Assembly: GCA_000727475.1 (NCBI GenBank)
Contig: KL647304.1
Span: 1,923,217 to 1,987,216, forward strand
Source of the DNA: Sarcocystis neurona
Taxonomy: Eukaryota > Apicomplexa > Conoidasida > Eucoccidiorida > Sarcocystidae
Length of the DNA: 64,000 nt
Reading direction: 5' to 3'
This document shows, in pieces, positions 1 to 12,103 of this stretch. The notes under the pieces were generated by a model. The model ran no database searches, was not told the origin of the DNA, and was given only the letters and a program-made list of their open reading frames with translations. Every line of letters starts with the position of its first letter. The first letter of the stretch is position 1. The translations under genes were made by a program, and so were the position numbers.

Positions 1-3000
1 CTCCAGCGCTCTGCATCTAACGCTCGCGCTGCTGAGTTTGTCTCTCCTGTTGTCATTCGAGCTGTTGCTGTTTCCTCTGGTGACCCTTTCATTGTTGCCG
101 CCGCATTTTCCAGGGTGGAAGGGGCTCCCGACCGTGCTTTTGTTCTCGCTGCCCTCGCTGTCGGTGATGCCGCTGGCATGGCTGCTGGAACTGCTACTCC
201 TGCAGGTGTGTTTTCTACGCCAGTTGCCGGGCCCCATAGCAGCGCCCTCAAAGCAGCGTATCGCAAGGCATCGCTGATCAGACGTCCCATTGCGCACTCA
301 GACCTTCTACATGAGTCAAAGGTACCGTCAACGCCTTCCGCAGCCGCAACGCCGAGGGGTCTTGTCTGTTTGCGTCTTTTGTATCTCAAGCTGTTGATTG
401 CTTTGGAGAAGGGACACACCAATGCTGCATTCACGGGCGCTCTGCAGAAAAAATGGCGCACTTCCTGCTCTGCTTCAGTCGCGCTAGCTGCATCAGCATC
501 AGCAGAGCCCCCGACAACCCCATTGCCCGCATCAGCACCACCTGCTACAAGATCGCTGACGGCGGACCTCTTGCTCTGTACCGGCTGCACACTGGTGGTG
601 GAGGGAAGAGGAGGAGGAGGAATCCACGCAGGAGGCAACAAGGCGGGGAACAGTGGTAGAGGAGAACTGAGACGAAAGCAGAGCTTGCGAGACTTCAACG
701 TGCTAGAGTTACCCAGTATGGGAGACCCGTCGTTGAATAAAGGAACTTGTTGATAGCGGTGCCGTAACCGGTAATCGACGGGGTGCGTGTCGGTTTCCAG
801 CGTGCCAGTGGGACGCCGTCCAGAGTGTGGCTGGGGAGAGACACAGGATTGTTGTTGTTGCCGCGGGTGTAGCCAGGGTTGACTGTTCGGTTGTTGGGGG
901 AGACTCTCGGATTGCTGATGCAAAACGTCATGCATCTGCAGATGCTGACCACACGCACAATGACCCTGCCGGTGTTGCTGCGATTGTTGCGGGATTTTGT
1001 GCGGTTGTTCTGAGAGGGGAGTACCGAACGCCGTTGGCCTGGTGTACGGTGGAAGCCAGCCAAAGTATGGGAGTCGGTACAGACCCTGATTTCCTGAGGA
1101 AGTTCTGCTGGAGTGCTGCTGGAGCACACACGCAACAAAAGGAGAATGATTGCCTGATCGACAGTCCGTTGTTGCAGCTGCTGGTTTCACAGTGCTGCGA
1201 TCCGCATTGCCAGGGCGGCACAAACCACCGACATTGTAGCTTGGGAAAGAAAAGCTTGAGACATTCCACAACAATGAGGGAATCGGCTGGGCTGTCAACG
1301 AGCATCTAGCGTAAGGCTGCACTGTTGCAGCTGCTGGTTCTGCTTTTGTTGCTTCTGTTGCTGTTGCTTCTGTGCATCGTCTTGTTCCTCCTGCTTCTGC
1401 GGCTAGGGATACCCCAGCACTTTCTGTTGGTTCCACCGAGCCCTCTCCCATTCCTTTCGGATTTTTGTCTGCTTCGTTTTCTGGTGGTGCCGCTGCGTGA
1501 CGCTGCTCCGTCTTCAGCGCTGGCGCGTCAACACTGAAACGGGCAACTACGGCCCTGCGGGATGTGTTCACGAAGGACTGCAACGAATTGTGTGAAATCT
1601 TCCCAAATGCTTGGTGGTTTTTTTGCTGATGCGAACGAGACAACTCGTAAGTCTCTTCCAAGCACACGAGTTGGTAGGCAGCTGCGCTATGTAGTTCGAT
1701 GGAGGAGCCGCTGCTACAGCTTCCGCTGCTGCTGGGACTGTGGGTGCTATTGTTGCTGTCAGTGTTTCGTTGGTTAGTTGAAGCAGGATGAGCAGTACGT
1801 TTTCGGGTACGTGGGTGTCCCTTGTCTCCCGATGTACTGGCATGAAGAGAGGACGCGTGCAGAGTTGAACCGTTCCCCCAGACTTCTGCCTGAGACGCAC
1901 CTGAGGTACGACAGGCTGTTCCTTCTACTCTGGATGCTGTTTCCTTTGGTGCCGCGCTTTCTCCTGCTGGTGCTCTTGCAGACGCTGTCCGTGACCCTAA
2001 GAGTTCCGGCGCTGCTGCCTCTTCTCCTGCTTCCTGTGCTGCTACTGCGGCTTGTGAAGAGATTCGATCTGTTCTGTCTGGTAGTTCTGGTGTATCCGCT
2101 ACTACTGGTGTTACTGTAAGTGACTCTGCTGATGCTGCCCACTCAGCGAAATCGTCCACATCTACGGTCGAGAAAACTGGAGGAAGCTGTTCACTCTGTA
2201 ACCAAACACCTCTTTCTCTATAATATGGAGTTTCAAACGTTTTACCTGCTCCCGCCTCGTCCTCTACTTCTGTCCTGTACCCCGTCTTTGGCTCAAAACC
2301 TTCTCTTCCCGTATTTTGTCCTTCGATCTCGTCTTCTCTTTGCCCTTGCTCTCCTCCTCCCTTTTTCCCCTTATTTCTTGCTACTCCTGTGAAATTTGGA
2401 CCTTCTTCTTCTCCGTGTTCTGCCCCCTTCTTCGGTCCACCTTCTGCACTGAAAACTAAAAAATAGATATCGACAAAGGAAATGAGCTTTCCGTGCGATG
2501 CACTCGTGATAATGAAAGTACCGGATTGCCACGTGGTGCTGCTGTGCTGCGTGCTGCCTGCACCATTGAATAGACTGCTGCTGTCTGCCCGAGTACTGCC
2601 ACCACGAGGATCAAGTCTGCCACCGCGACGAGTACATCTGTTGCCGGTCTTGTTCTTCGTGATTCTACGCTGTTGTCTCATTCTTTCGCTTGCGTACTGT
2701 TCATCCGTGCTGCCGTGCTGCGTCACCCTGCTAACATGTTTTCTCTTATAAGGATTCGGCCGCTTGCTGGCCGTACTACCCTGGGACTGCATCCTGTTGG
2801 GGGCGTCGCTGCACAACCGATTCCGTCTTCCATTGGTTTCCGTCTCCTGCTGATGCACGCCTCTGTTCTTTACGGTCCTTTCGCCCGGGACCTGCGTGTG
2901 CACGATGCTCTCTGCCTCGACTTTTTCGTCATCTTCTGCGTGTGCTTCGTCCGGCTCTGCCCTTGCCTCTTCTTCTCTCGCCTCATCTTCCTGTAATCCC

Positions 3001-6000
3001 TCCTCTTCTTCGGCTCCTTCTGCGTTCTCTTCTGCTTCGTCATCAGTGTGCTCCACCAGACGCTCTTCGGCGTCAGAGGGAACAAAAGGGAGAAGTTCTG
3101 AGACAGGGTCTCTGCGAGTGTCGTTAGTACTGGTTGTCGCGAAGCTGCTAGTTAAACTGTGCGCAGCCACTGCATCGTGTGGAAAAGAAGCACCCGTTTC
3201 TGCAGGCCCTACCTGCTTAACAAATGCGGGGAACATGTGTGACGGTAATTCTGTGTGTGAGTGGCCTGAGAAAATGAAATCTATTCCTCCAACGGCACCT
3301 CCACTTTCTGCTGCGATCCGCTCCTCTTCCTTAAATCCTAGGTGAGATAACAGCACACCAGTAGGACGAGGCAACAGCACAGATTTCACTTTAAGTCCGT
3401 TTGAGACAAAGTCGGGCAAAGTACTCGTTAAAAATTGAGGAGGTTGTTTTCGAAAGCGATTAGTCGCCTCGTCTTGTCTCTCGGTGTGGCTGGGCAGCGT
3501 CCTTTTACTGGCACCACCTTGTCGACTACCTTTTGTCAACGAAGAATTTCTCGGCGCTGCTGTTGGAGCTCGTCTTGCTCCTTGAACGCGCGTTTGTTGC
3601 TTCTGCTGCGGCTGCTGCTTGTTCAAGTAATCGTGTTGTATGTCACTTTGCACAACGCTATTGCCTACCTGTCGTGCCTCCCCATTTCCATCAACTTCCA
3701 CCAGGGTCATGTGTCGACGCTGGGGGCCAGTGGCATCCTGTTGCGTCTGTTGTGGCTGTGCGTTGGGAGTAACATTAAACTTCAGTTGCTGCTGCGGTTG
3801 TTGCTGCTGCTGTTGTCGCTGCTGCTGCAAGCTAAAGTGGGCGCCACTGCTAATTGTGTGTTGAAGAAGCTGCTGCTGCTGCTGCGTGTGCTGCTGAGCA
3901 GCTGCGCTGTGGTGCTGTGGGTTTATCGGGAGAGTTGGCTGTTGCATCTCCTGCAGATGTGTGTCGTGGGATAGCTGCTGCGGCGATTGTGAGCAAGTGC
4001 GAAGAAGCTTCCAGTAAGCTTCTGTGCACTGGCGCATGGCAACTGCTATTCTGTGGTCGGATTCTTCGCTACGAAAGTCAACATCAGCAGGCAATGCAGT
4101 GGAGGTTTGTATATCTTTCGGTAGAGCTCCAATGAAGCAGACAGCCGCAGCAGGTTGCTTCATCTTTAGTAGCGATGCTATGGACTCTATTTCGCTTCCT
4201 CTTTCGGCTGCCGCTGGCGTTGCAGCGCTAGCTGAAGATGTGCCCCGTGTCGCCCCTGCTGAAAGGGTCGACCACGCGGCTCCTCCTGCAATAGCAGAGG
4301 GTGTTTTCTGTTTAGTTGGCCGTGCGGTCGGTACCCCGCAAGCACTGTACAGGTCCCTTAGCTGCTGCGGTTTCAGCAGCACGAAGCCGCCGTCCAAGTT
4401 GGCTAGCCATAGAACATAAGGCACTGTATAGCCAGAACGATCAAAAGCTCCGGACTGTTGAGCGGGCCTGACAGCATTTCAGGAGAAAAATCATTGTCAC
4501 TTCCTGTTTGCAAGTTCTCACGTTGAGATCGAGCACGCGTCTGTGGGCGGGAAAAAAGTGTTACGTATGCTCTTTTGTTACTATACGAAGACCGTTGGTC
4601 TTATCCGTATAGTCTTACAACTCCTCGGTAATGAGAGGGGACAAGACACTACTCCGCGTCCACCTCGACGCGTGTGGGGCCTCCTCAATAAGCGTGAAGT
4701 TTGGGCGGGAGGTGTACAGGACAGAAAACTTCCACGCTCACTCTCCCTGTTAAGAACTTTCCCGCACAGCACCTGTGAAAACCATGCAGACCTGAGTAAG
4801 AGACACAAACTACGTTTATTTCCAATACAAGAAGACAAAAGAGAAATCTTAATGGCATTGACGATACTCTAGGGAACAGCTCCTCTCGACCGGCTGGTCC
4901 ACCTGCACTGAGATCTTCGGCCAACGTGGCAGCTTCAGACAAGCGTCATGCTATGACCGAAACTCTTTTCTGCCGCTGACAATCTATTTGGGATGCCTCC
5001 TATCGGCGCAGTGTGAGGTCGTCTCAAGTGTAACCTGCAGACAGTCAGGTCGAAACGAGTCCTCTTACCTGGTTTGAATACTGTTTAAGTTTGTGAATGC
5101 ATTGGAAACGATGAAGGTAGTGAAGTTCCGGTTAGCAGCTAACATCTCGTCCACCATCCGCCAGCCGTGATCGAATTCGTGGTTTCCGAGCGTGGCCACC
5201 TGCACCTGTTGCAGCGTCATGAGAGAAAAAAGAACGGTTTCAACTGCACGCAGGTACACACTCATACAGAGAGAAATACTTCGTTATCATTCTTTTTGTC
5301 TGTTCTTTTCTCCCTGTACATCACGATATAGATACATATATACATATATATATACATACATATACATACATGTGCCTGTATTCTGTACGTCGTACCCCGC
5401 CGAGCATAAATTGAATGGTTTGCAGTACTTGCGTAGTTACGTTGTTCCGTACGAAAAGATATCAGAAGGTGCGCTGGGGTTTGTCCTCAAAGTTGTGGAT
5501 TTCCGGTACAGCGAACTAGACATACAGAAGAAATTCGTAGAAGGCGCATTGGCACACGACAGGTGAGCGTGGACGGGCAGTCGAAAACGCAAAAATTAAC
5601 GTTTCTGCGCCAGGCACTCACGCGAAAGGCTTATCTGAAGTGTAAAGGTAGACGTTGGATGACATCTAAAAAAGAAATTGAATTGTCGAGGGCGTACATT
5701 TCCTGGTTGACAGAAGGAGACTTGGCTTTGACAACCTGGCGGGCGCTTCCGGCTTTTGAACAGTTTGACTTGCACACAGTGCAGCAACTCAGAACACGCG
5801 GTTCGACAGACTTCGGATCGTAACCCGCAGGTAAAACTCCCTACGCTCGAGCACTACAACGGTACCGAGAGATTGTGAATCATCACTGTAAGAACAGCTT
5901 AGTGGCAAGACTAGCCAGTTTGACGGCGGCGTGGCGATCAGAGAAAAGTTCATCTCCACCGGAGAAGTTTCACCCAGGCTTCTTGGTCACGCACCACGGA

Positions 6001-9000
6001 TATCTACGGCACACATGTAAGTGCATCTTTTTGTAGTTCGTGATGCTGACGCGCACAGAAACGCCGAGCGCGCTTCGTAGTCGTGGTTGTCTTGAGCCCA
6101 GAAGCGGGTGCAGCACCGTATGAGAAGAAAACTGCGCACAAAAGGATCAAGGGATTCGGCGGTGTAAAAATTGGTTTCACTACTTTCACACAACCGCGGA
6201 GCATGAATGTGTAACTCCCATTCGGAGTTGCATGTACACGTGTACACGCATGAAGAAGGATGTTGATGCACATCCTCGAATTCATACATAATTACATCTC
6301 TTTACGCGTAGGGGGCAGGTCAGCGCCGCGTTACGAGGGCGCGCGTTGCGAAAGGGAAAGTTCGAGGCAACTAGATGTAGAACCACTCTGGGTTATTTGT
6401 CGCAGAAGCCAACCGCGACCAAGCAAATTCCAGCCGTTACTTGAACGGCACAGGATGTATGTACCGCTTGATGGAAGATTGATCACAGTAGACAAACGCG
6501 AATTCAGGTTCCAGCTGCCTCATCGGCAATTTTGTCGGGTGCGCTGCGGAGATATATCAAGATAAGCTACGACATACAACACTAGAACACACAACATTAA
6601 GTCTTATGAATCTATCGCTGTAAATGTGCACCTGCGCTCCGCAGCGACATTCTTGTGGTCCTGGCATGCATGTACAAACGTGGGTGTGTGCGCATATCCG
6701 TAGCTACAAACGGATACACCTACACCCTCGGCACACTCTTACTCTGAGACAGCAGATCAATGCTAGCGAGAGAGACAGCAGCTCGTTAAATGACTTATTC
6801 GCTCATGTTACCGCTCTGTAGTTCACGAAGAGGAGAGCGCAGCACTCATCGAGCTGTCACACGACGCAGCAACCATTCGAGAGAAGCTTACGCAGGGCAA
6901 ATTTGTTTTAAGAGGCACAGTAGGGCCGGAAGGCACACGCTGGTCCTTCAGTGACCCATAATGGATAATTATGGTGTTTCCTAGAAAATGAATATGTGTC
7001 TGCTCGACTGCGGGAAGAATCAGCAGGAATGATCTTGTTCCGTAGGGTTCAAAGAATAATAGATACGAGTCTCACTCCACAGGTATGCATGAACTATATA
7101 TGTAAGGACAAATTGGGCTTCTAATGCGACACAGAAAAACTTACGGTGTAGCGCCTAGACTGAAAGGACATAATTCTAGTGTACTGAAATGCTGACAGGC
7201 ACTTGTGTTCCCCTATATGCCTCAGGAATATAGTGTAGGGAGTGCTGTACTTCTATTGTGACACAAAGGAAGCATGGCACATGAGGTCGGTATTTTACGT
7301 CGAGAGCATGAGAGATGGTTTGAGCATTGTCCTACACTTTAAGGACGACATATTACTGACCCAGGACAGAAATGTCTGACGTAACAAATGCCTGCAGAGG
7401 TTATACGCTAAAGCAACTGGTCTCTGCTGTAGAAGGCACATGAACCTGGGTAGTTACAACCTGTTTTTGAAAGTGTGCATGTGCACGTGTAATCAGGACT
7501 ATGAGTAGTTAGATAAAGCTTTGTGTGCACACAAGCGTAAAACATATACACAATAATATGTGTTAGGATGCCTTGTAGTTACAAAGCGTCTCCTGTTCAA
7601 TTGCTCACACAACTCCACAGGTGATACACAGTTTATACCGTTGAAAAAACATTACCTTCAATTCTTTCAGCAGCTTTCCCGGAAGGTCCCCACCAAGTGC
7701 ATCAAAGTCAGATCCAGGAATCGCGTCTCCCCCAAAGATGCGTAAGGAATAAGGCACGACCTGAACAACTCCTTCTGCCCCGTCGTGGAATAGAGGCGCT
7801 TTGCGCTCTTCCTGCCGGTGTTTCGGTACTTGCTCAGTGCGTACTGGCCCAGTCGACGTCTTCTCTTCCTTTACCCGCTCCGACCAGATTCCAGCACGGG
7901 GGGCGGCTTCATCTGCGTCTACACCGAACTTTGTATCATAATAACAACTTCCCTTTGTTGAGCTCGTACTGCTGTCCGTCTTGTTGCTTTTCGTGCTGGT
8001 GCTCCTCCAGGTACAGCCCGAGTAACAACTGCTGCCAATGCTGTTGCTGAAAAAGTTCCTGCTGACTTTGCCGATGCGGCCACTGCTTTGGCTGTGGCCG
8101 AAGCGAGTGTTAACTGATTTCTTTCTACTCTTCTTGCATACAGTGCTGCTCGTTGGATCAGCGATATCGCACCTAGTGCTCCAGTTGCTTTGAATGCTGT
8201 TCTCGGTTTGCATAGCGTGTGACCCTGAGTTGTTAGTCTTGATGTCGCTGCCACTCCAGGTCTTCCTGACGCTGTCGCTACCGCGTCCAGCATTGGTAAT
8301 GGCTGGCGAGCTTTCAACAACGGCGGTGGAAGCACAGGTTGGAAACAGTGCACTAGAGGCCTCCGAAATTCTTCCTTCCTTCCTTTTATTGAATAACTTT
8401 TTCTGTGTTGTTTTGCGAATTGACCTCGTGCGCTTATCAAGCTCTTGAGAAGATTTCCGTTCTAGGGTGGATCCTGCATTCGTAAGTCTTTCTCGCTGTC
8501 GCTGCCTTTCGACGTGTGCCTGCTCTCGTGGGCAGCCAGCAACTCTTTGACCAGAAGGTTTATTGAAGGCACGAGCAGCGAAAGCATCGCGACGGACCTG
8601 ATTATTAGTAGGGCTGTAAACTGTAGGGTCTGGTACTGTTGCTGTTTTGACAGCATTGTTCGGTGTTCTTCCTGTTGCTGCCATTGCTGGTGTTCCTGCT
8701 GGTGTTTCTGTGGATTTTATTGCCCTTGTTTCCTGTGCTGAACTCGAATTGGGGTGTTGAGAGCCAGCGGCGCTGACAGAGGGAGAGACAGGGCAAAGGC
8801 TATCAAAAATGTACTGCATGACGGGCACTCGCCAAATACCTCCATCGTCCGCGTCAGGAACCGCAGCGTTTTCTTGCATGTACCCAGCTTGTTCTTGCCT
8901 TGAAGTACAGTCTGCGTTTGCTAAACAGGTTGCAGTACCCGGAACAACAGCATCATCCGCAGTAAATGTGTTCGTTACTGCGCGAGGAGCACAGCACGAA

Positions 9001-10523
9001 GGAATGCGGCGCATTGCGTGGTTTTTCTTGAATTCGTAAGCGGAGTGGAAGTCTGTGAAGTGGCACAGTCGCAAACGGATGACAGCAACCGGCCGCCGCT
9101 GTTGAGGTAACTTTCCGATGCTGTCCGTTCGCGGGCCACTGCTGTCGGCGTTCTCGGTCGTCTCGCTGCTGCGGATATCATCCGGAGGAATACCGCGGCT
9201 GATCTTGGTCTCACACTTCATCCCCGGGGCAATGTTACAGTCACTGCTAGGGGCATTACTGCTATCGTGGCTACTTTCGTTGCTGCTGCTGCGGCTATTT
9301 CTGGTGGTGATACTGTTGCCAATGACTCTGGTGTTGCCGTTATTCTTGCTTCGGTAAGTGGTGCTGACTCTGTTGCCGTCCGCTGGACGTCGACTGGCAC
9401 TGACTTTGTTCTTGTTCGTCGACATGGGGATGATTCTGCGGCTGCTGCCTCTGCTAGTATTCCTGCGGCCCCCCTTACTGTTGCTCCTACTTTGTTTGTC
9501 TTTATAAAGGTCAGTGCTGCCTTGTCTGCCTCCCGACCACGTGCGGCTGGCGGTTTTCTCCACCGCTGTGTCAAAGCGCCCTATCTCTAGGTCATGCACC
9601 GGCTCGATTTTAGTGTTATTCCCTGCTTCACTGCTCCTTTTCCTGCTAGTGTCAGCGCTCGTTACAGAGCGGCTGTGGCTGCCTCTTGTCGTGCAGCCGT
9701 TGCTGGTGGTGATTCTCTTTTTCCTTCTCTTGCAGCTGATACCGTTCCGCATCCGACACTCGCCTTTGATGCCGCTTGTACTGCACTCCTTCTTCTTCTC
9801 TCTGACCTTATCCCATCGTGGGAAACGTCTGACGTGTCTTAAGGTGGCTTGCGCAGGCTGCCTTGCGTAGTGTGAGGAATCGTGGTCTATACTGATAACT
9901 TTTCCTTTCAGGTTCGAATCTGGAATGTAACTTTCTCTCGAGGGATGCACGCGTGGAGAAGACACTGCAAAATCCAAAGGTAGGGCGGTTTTCTTGTTAA
10001 AGACGAAGTTGGCGGGAATGTCTGCATCGTTGAGCAGATGCTGTGCACTCTTTTTGTCTGAACTTCTGTTGTCCCGTATGATTGAGAGAGAAACCATCTC
10101 CGTACTGTCGCGCGGATACAAAGGTGAAAAGCGCGCACAGCGTTTTAGGGGACTCGTGGTGGTAGCACCTGATGACAGAGCTTCTCCGTCTGCTAACGAG
10201 AAATTCTTCAGAGGTGCAACAGAAGCTGCTGGTCGGAAGCGTTTTCTGTTGCTCAAAATCTTGTGCGGCATAGAAGAAGCAGTTGCTGCTCGCCGCGTAG
10301 CAGCAACACGTCTTGTAGTGTCAGACGAGTTAGGAGCTGCTTCTCTGGTGTAACACACTGGAGAAGCAAAGGCACCTTTATGCTTGTTCTGGAAGTTGCT
10401 GTGGAGGAAATTAGAAGTGTGACACAGTACGGAAGTGTGCAGCAAACAGAGCAAAGAGAACACCCAGGAAGACGCAAGACAAGGCATGCTTGCGCCCATT
10501 CGAGGGCACGTATTGTTTTTCAT
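1..10523 (-). CDS. Giant secreted 5'-nucleotidase family metallophosphoesterase, 3' end beyond the window
   Basis: Exons 10523-7656, 5205-5069 and 4467-<1 give at least 2,490 residues; the usual family length is about 550. The family removes phosphate from nucleotides or related esters using a two-metal centre. ATG at 10523 opens a signal-peptide-like N-terminus (SSWVFSLLCLLHTSVLC). Visible motifs are CHFTDFHSAYEF (D491, H493), FGGDAIPGS (D933), LGNHEFDHG (N964, H965), a VCFIGALP strand near 1114, VLLSHLG (H1377), FSGHSHTE (H1404, H1406), TFIITSASHGKL near 1651 and MGRLISDALRYAAL near 2396, which begins the C-terminal substrate domain. The inserts between them are rich in Ser, Asn, Lys, Gln or Glu. 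Junctions: AAG|GTAATG to a CAG acceptor (phase 0), and ACCAG|GTAAGA to CAG|G (phase 2). Exon 3 is open to the window edge. Seen directly: motifs, splice consensus, open frames. Inferred: extracellular or secretory location, and activity. Confidence 0.86.
4468..5068 (-). other. Intron 2 of the 5'-nucleotidase gene
   Basis: This 601-base intron starts GTAAGAGG at 5068 and ends at a CTGTCAG acceptor after a pyrimidine run (TTTTTCTCC). Phase 2 on the left matches the single G that opens exon 3, so an AGG codon forms across the junction. Apart from low-complexity composition I see nothing else in it. Confidence 0.78.
5206..7655 (-). other. Intron 1 of the 5'-nucleotidase gene
   Basis: This 2,450-base phase-0 intron separates the GD motif exon from the GNHEFDHG exon. 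It starts GTAATG at 7655 and ends ...GCAACAG at 5206. Joining the two exons makes a continuous LLKELK/VQVATLGNHE segment, as expected for the family. The interior is AT-rich with short TATA repeats near 5335-5370. It also contains plus-strand coding-like pieces, listed separately. Confidence 0.8.
5426..6016 (+). other. Antisense spliced-ORF candidate inside nucleotidase intron 1
   Basis: Three plus-strand segments can be joined in phase: 5426-5562 (acceptor GGTTTGCAG, donor GACAG|GTGAGC), 5764-5830 (acceptor TTTTGAACAG, donor CGCAG|GTAAAA) and 5898-6016 (acceptor GTAAGAACAG, donor CACAT|GTAAGT). The predicted peptide begins YLRSYVVPYEKISEGALGF and later includes QFDGGVAIREKFISTGE. Just beyond, 6110-6210 reads KGFGGVKIGFTTF. 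I recognise no family with confidence. The PYE...GVKIGF wording loosely recalls nucleotidase sequences, which might mean an inverted relic. Short introns and chance matches make this weak. Confidence 0.25.
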
Positions 10524-12103
10524 CTTTTCTTCTTTCTGTGTAGGTGTTGTCGACTTGACCGTGCAGACACCTTAGTGCGTGCAGGTAGCACACTCCCTCT
10601 CTTCAGATACACGTACTTGTTTTTGTGCGGCTCGCACACAGAAGATCTATTTCATGCATGTGGAAGTATGCACGTATATATCTGTGTGTATTCACTTATG
10701 TGGCCCCAAGGAGCCCGTTCATATTAGCTACTCTATACGTTTGCATATATATATATATATGTACTTATATTTACATACATATGTATATATTGACACATGA
10801 TGTAAAGATGAGGACGACTCCCGCGAACAACCTTTTCCCAGAGCTGACTCTGATATTCCTCACTCTGGAACGAAAACTGAATGACTATTGAAGACCTTTC
10901 AATTGATGATAACTTCGTGTGTATGCGTCTTTATCTTTCTTTAAACCACTTTGTTTTTACCGCCCTAGGTGTACACGTATGCATCTGTACACATGTCGAG
11001 AAAAAGCCTATGCAGATTTGTTTCTCGGCTCGTATATGTATACGGCTCGTATATGTATACGGCTCGGTCTGCAGGACTCATGAGAGGGAAAAGCAGAATT
11101 TCTTCTCCGCTGTCAAGTCGTAGATGTGGTTGAATACGGTTCTCACGGCGCCACAAGATCCTATGTAATAAATGCAAGAATAAAATCGTAACTAACTTAT
11201 GTTGTGACAAACCTGTGGAACGACAGTTTAGCCATGAACAGCGGCACAAAGTTATTCTCAACTGTATGAATACAATTGCATTTGAAGATGTGTAGCTACG
11301 CAAAATTGCTGGTGCCTCGCTTTGACCTTAGCATCGGGATACGCTACTATTTGGGCACTTTTGAGCGTTACTGACCACAACCGTACGTAGTGGCATACAT
11401 CTGAACAGTCGGTTGTAGATGTACATGTATATATGTGTGTAAACATATATGTGTGCTTTTAGGTCTGCAAAGCAGCTTACATCGCATCTCCTGGCGAAGT
11501 GCAGATACGTCTGGAAGCATGTCAATATTCAAGTGTTCTTTGCACCACCTGCTTGAAACAGGGGAACACGCTGCGATGGAATGCTTTTCAGCGAATATAT
11601 ATTTTCATATGAGAGATGCGTCCCTGGGTGTGTCTCACGGACATAAGCCGAAAGAAGCGTATAAATGTACAGTGATATGTGAACCGGTTGGCGCCGCATT
11701 GGACAGAATCGCACACCGCAGTCGTATACGTTGTCACGCAGCTCATTTATACATATATATATATATATGTATATAGACGTGCATTTTTGCGTTTCCAGCA
11801 GAAGTGGGCGCCGTCCCACTGTTGAGCATATCACCTACGTACAAGATAATCGGAAGGAGGCCCCTAGAAGCGCTCTAGTTATGTAGCTGTGAACCCAAAT
11901 GAACGCATCTCTTCATGTATAGACACGTGTAGATATATACGTCTGTATTCGAGTATAACGGCGTATACCGCAGAACACTACTTCCGTGTCGTGATTTTGC
12001 TACTCGTGCATCTCTTCGCGTATACCTAGGCTTACTTTTCTATCTACGTATATATATGCGCACGTAGCGGAGTACTTCTGGGATTTTATCTCTACTTGTG
12101 GAG
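10524..12103. other. Upstream region of the nucleotidase gene, AT-repeat spacer
   Basis: This stretch should hold the nucleotidase promoter and 5' UTR, but I see no motif I can name. It contains (TA)n runs near 10746-10762 and 11752-11768 and a 17-base direct repeat at 11026-11066. Short frames on both strands lack coding character. No gene is called here. Confidence 0.6.
11026..11066. repeat. 17-base direct repeat
   Basis: The unit CGGCTCGTATATGTATA occurs twice in perfect tandem and then starts a third time (CGGCTCG). Confidence 0.8.

Noticed and set aside
115..753. Plus-strand Ala/Val-rich ORF at the left end and similar ones to 4.4 kb
   Set aside because: The minus strand over the whole interval is one open frame carrying 5'-nucleotidase motifs; the plus frames are antisense shadows.
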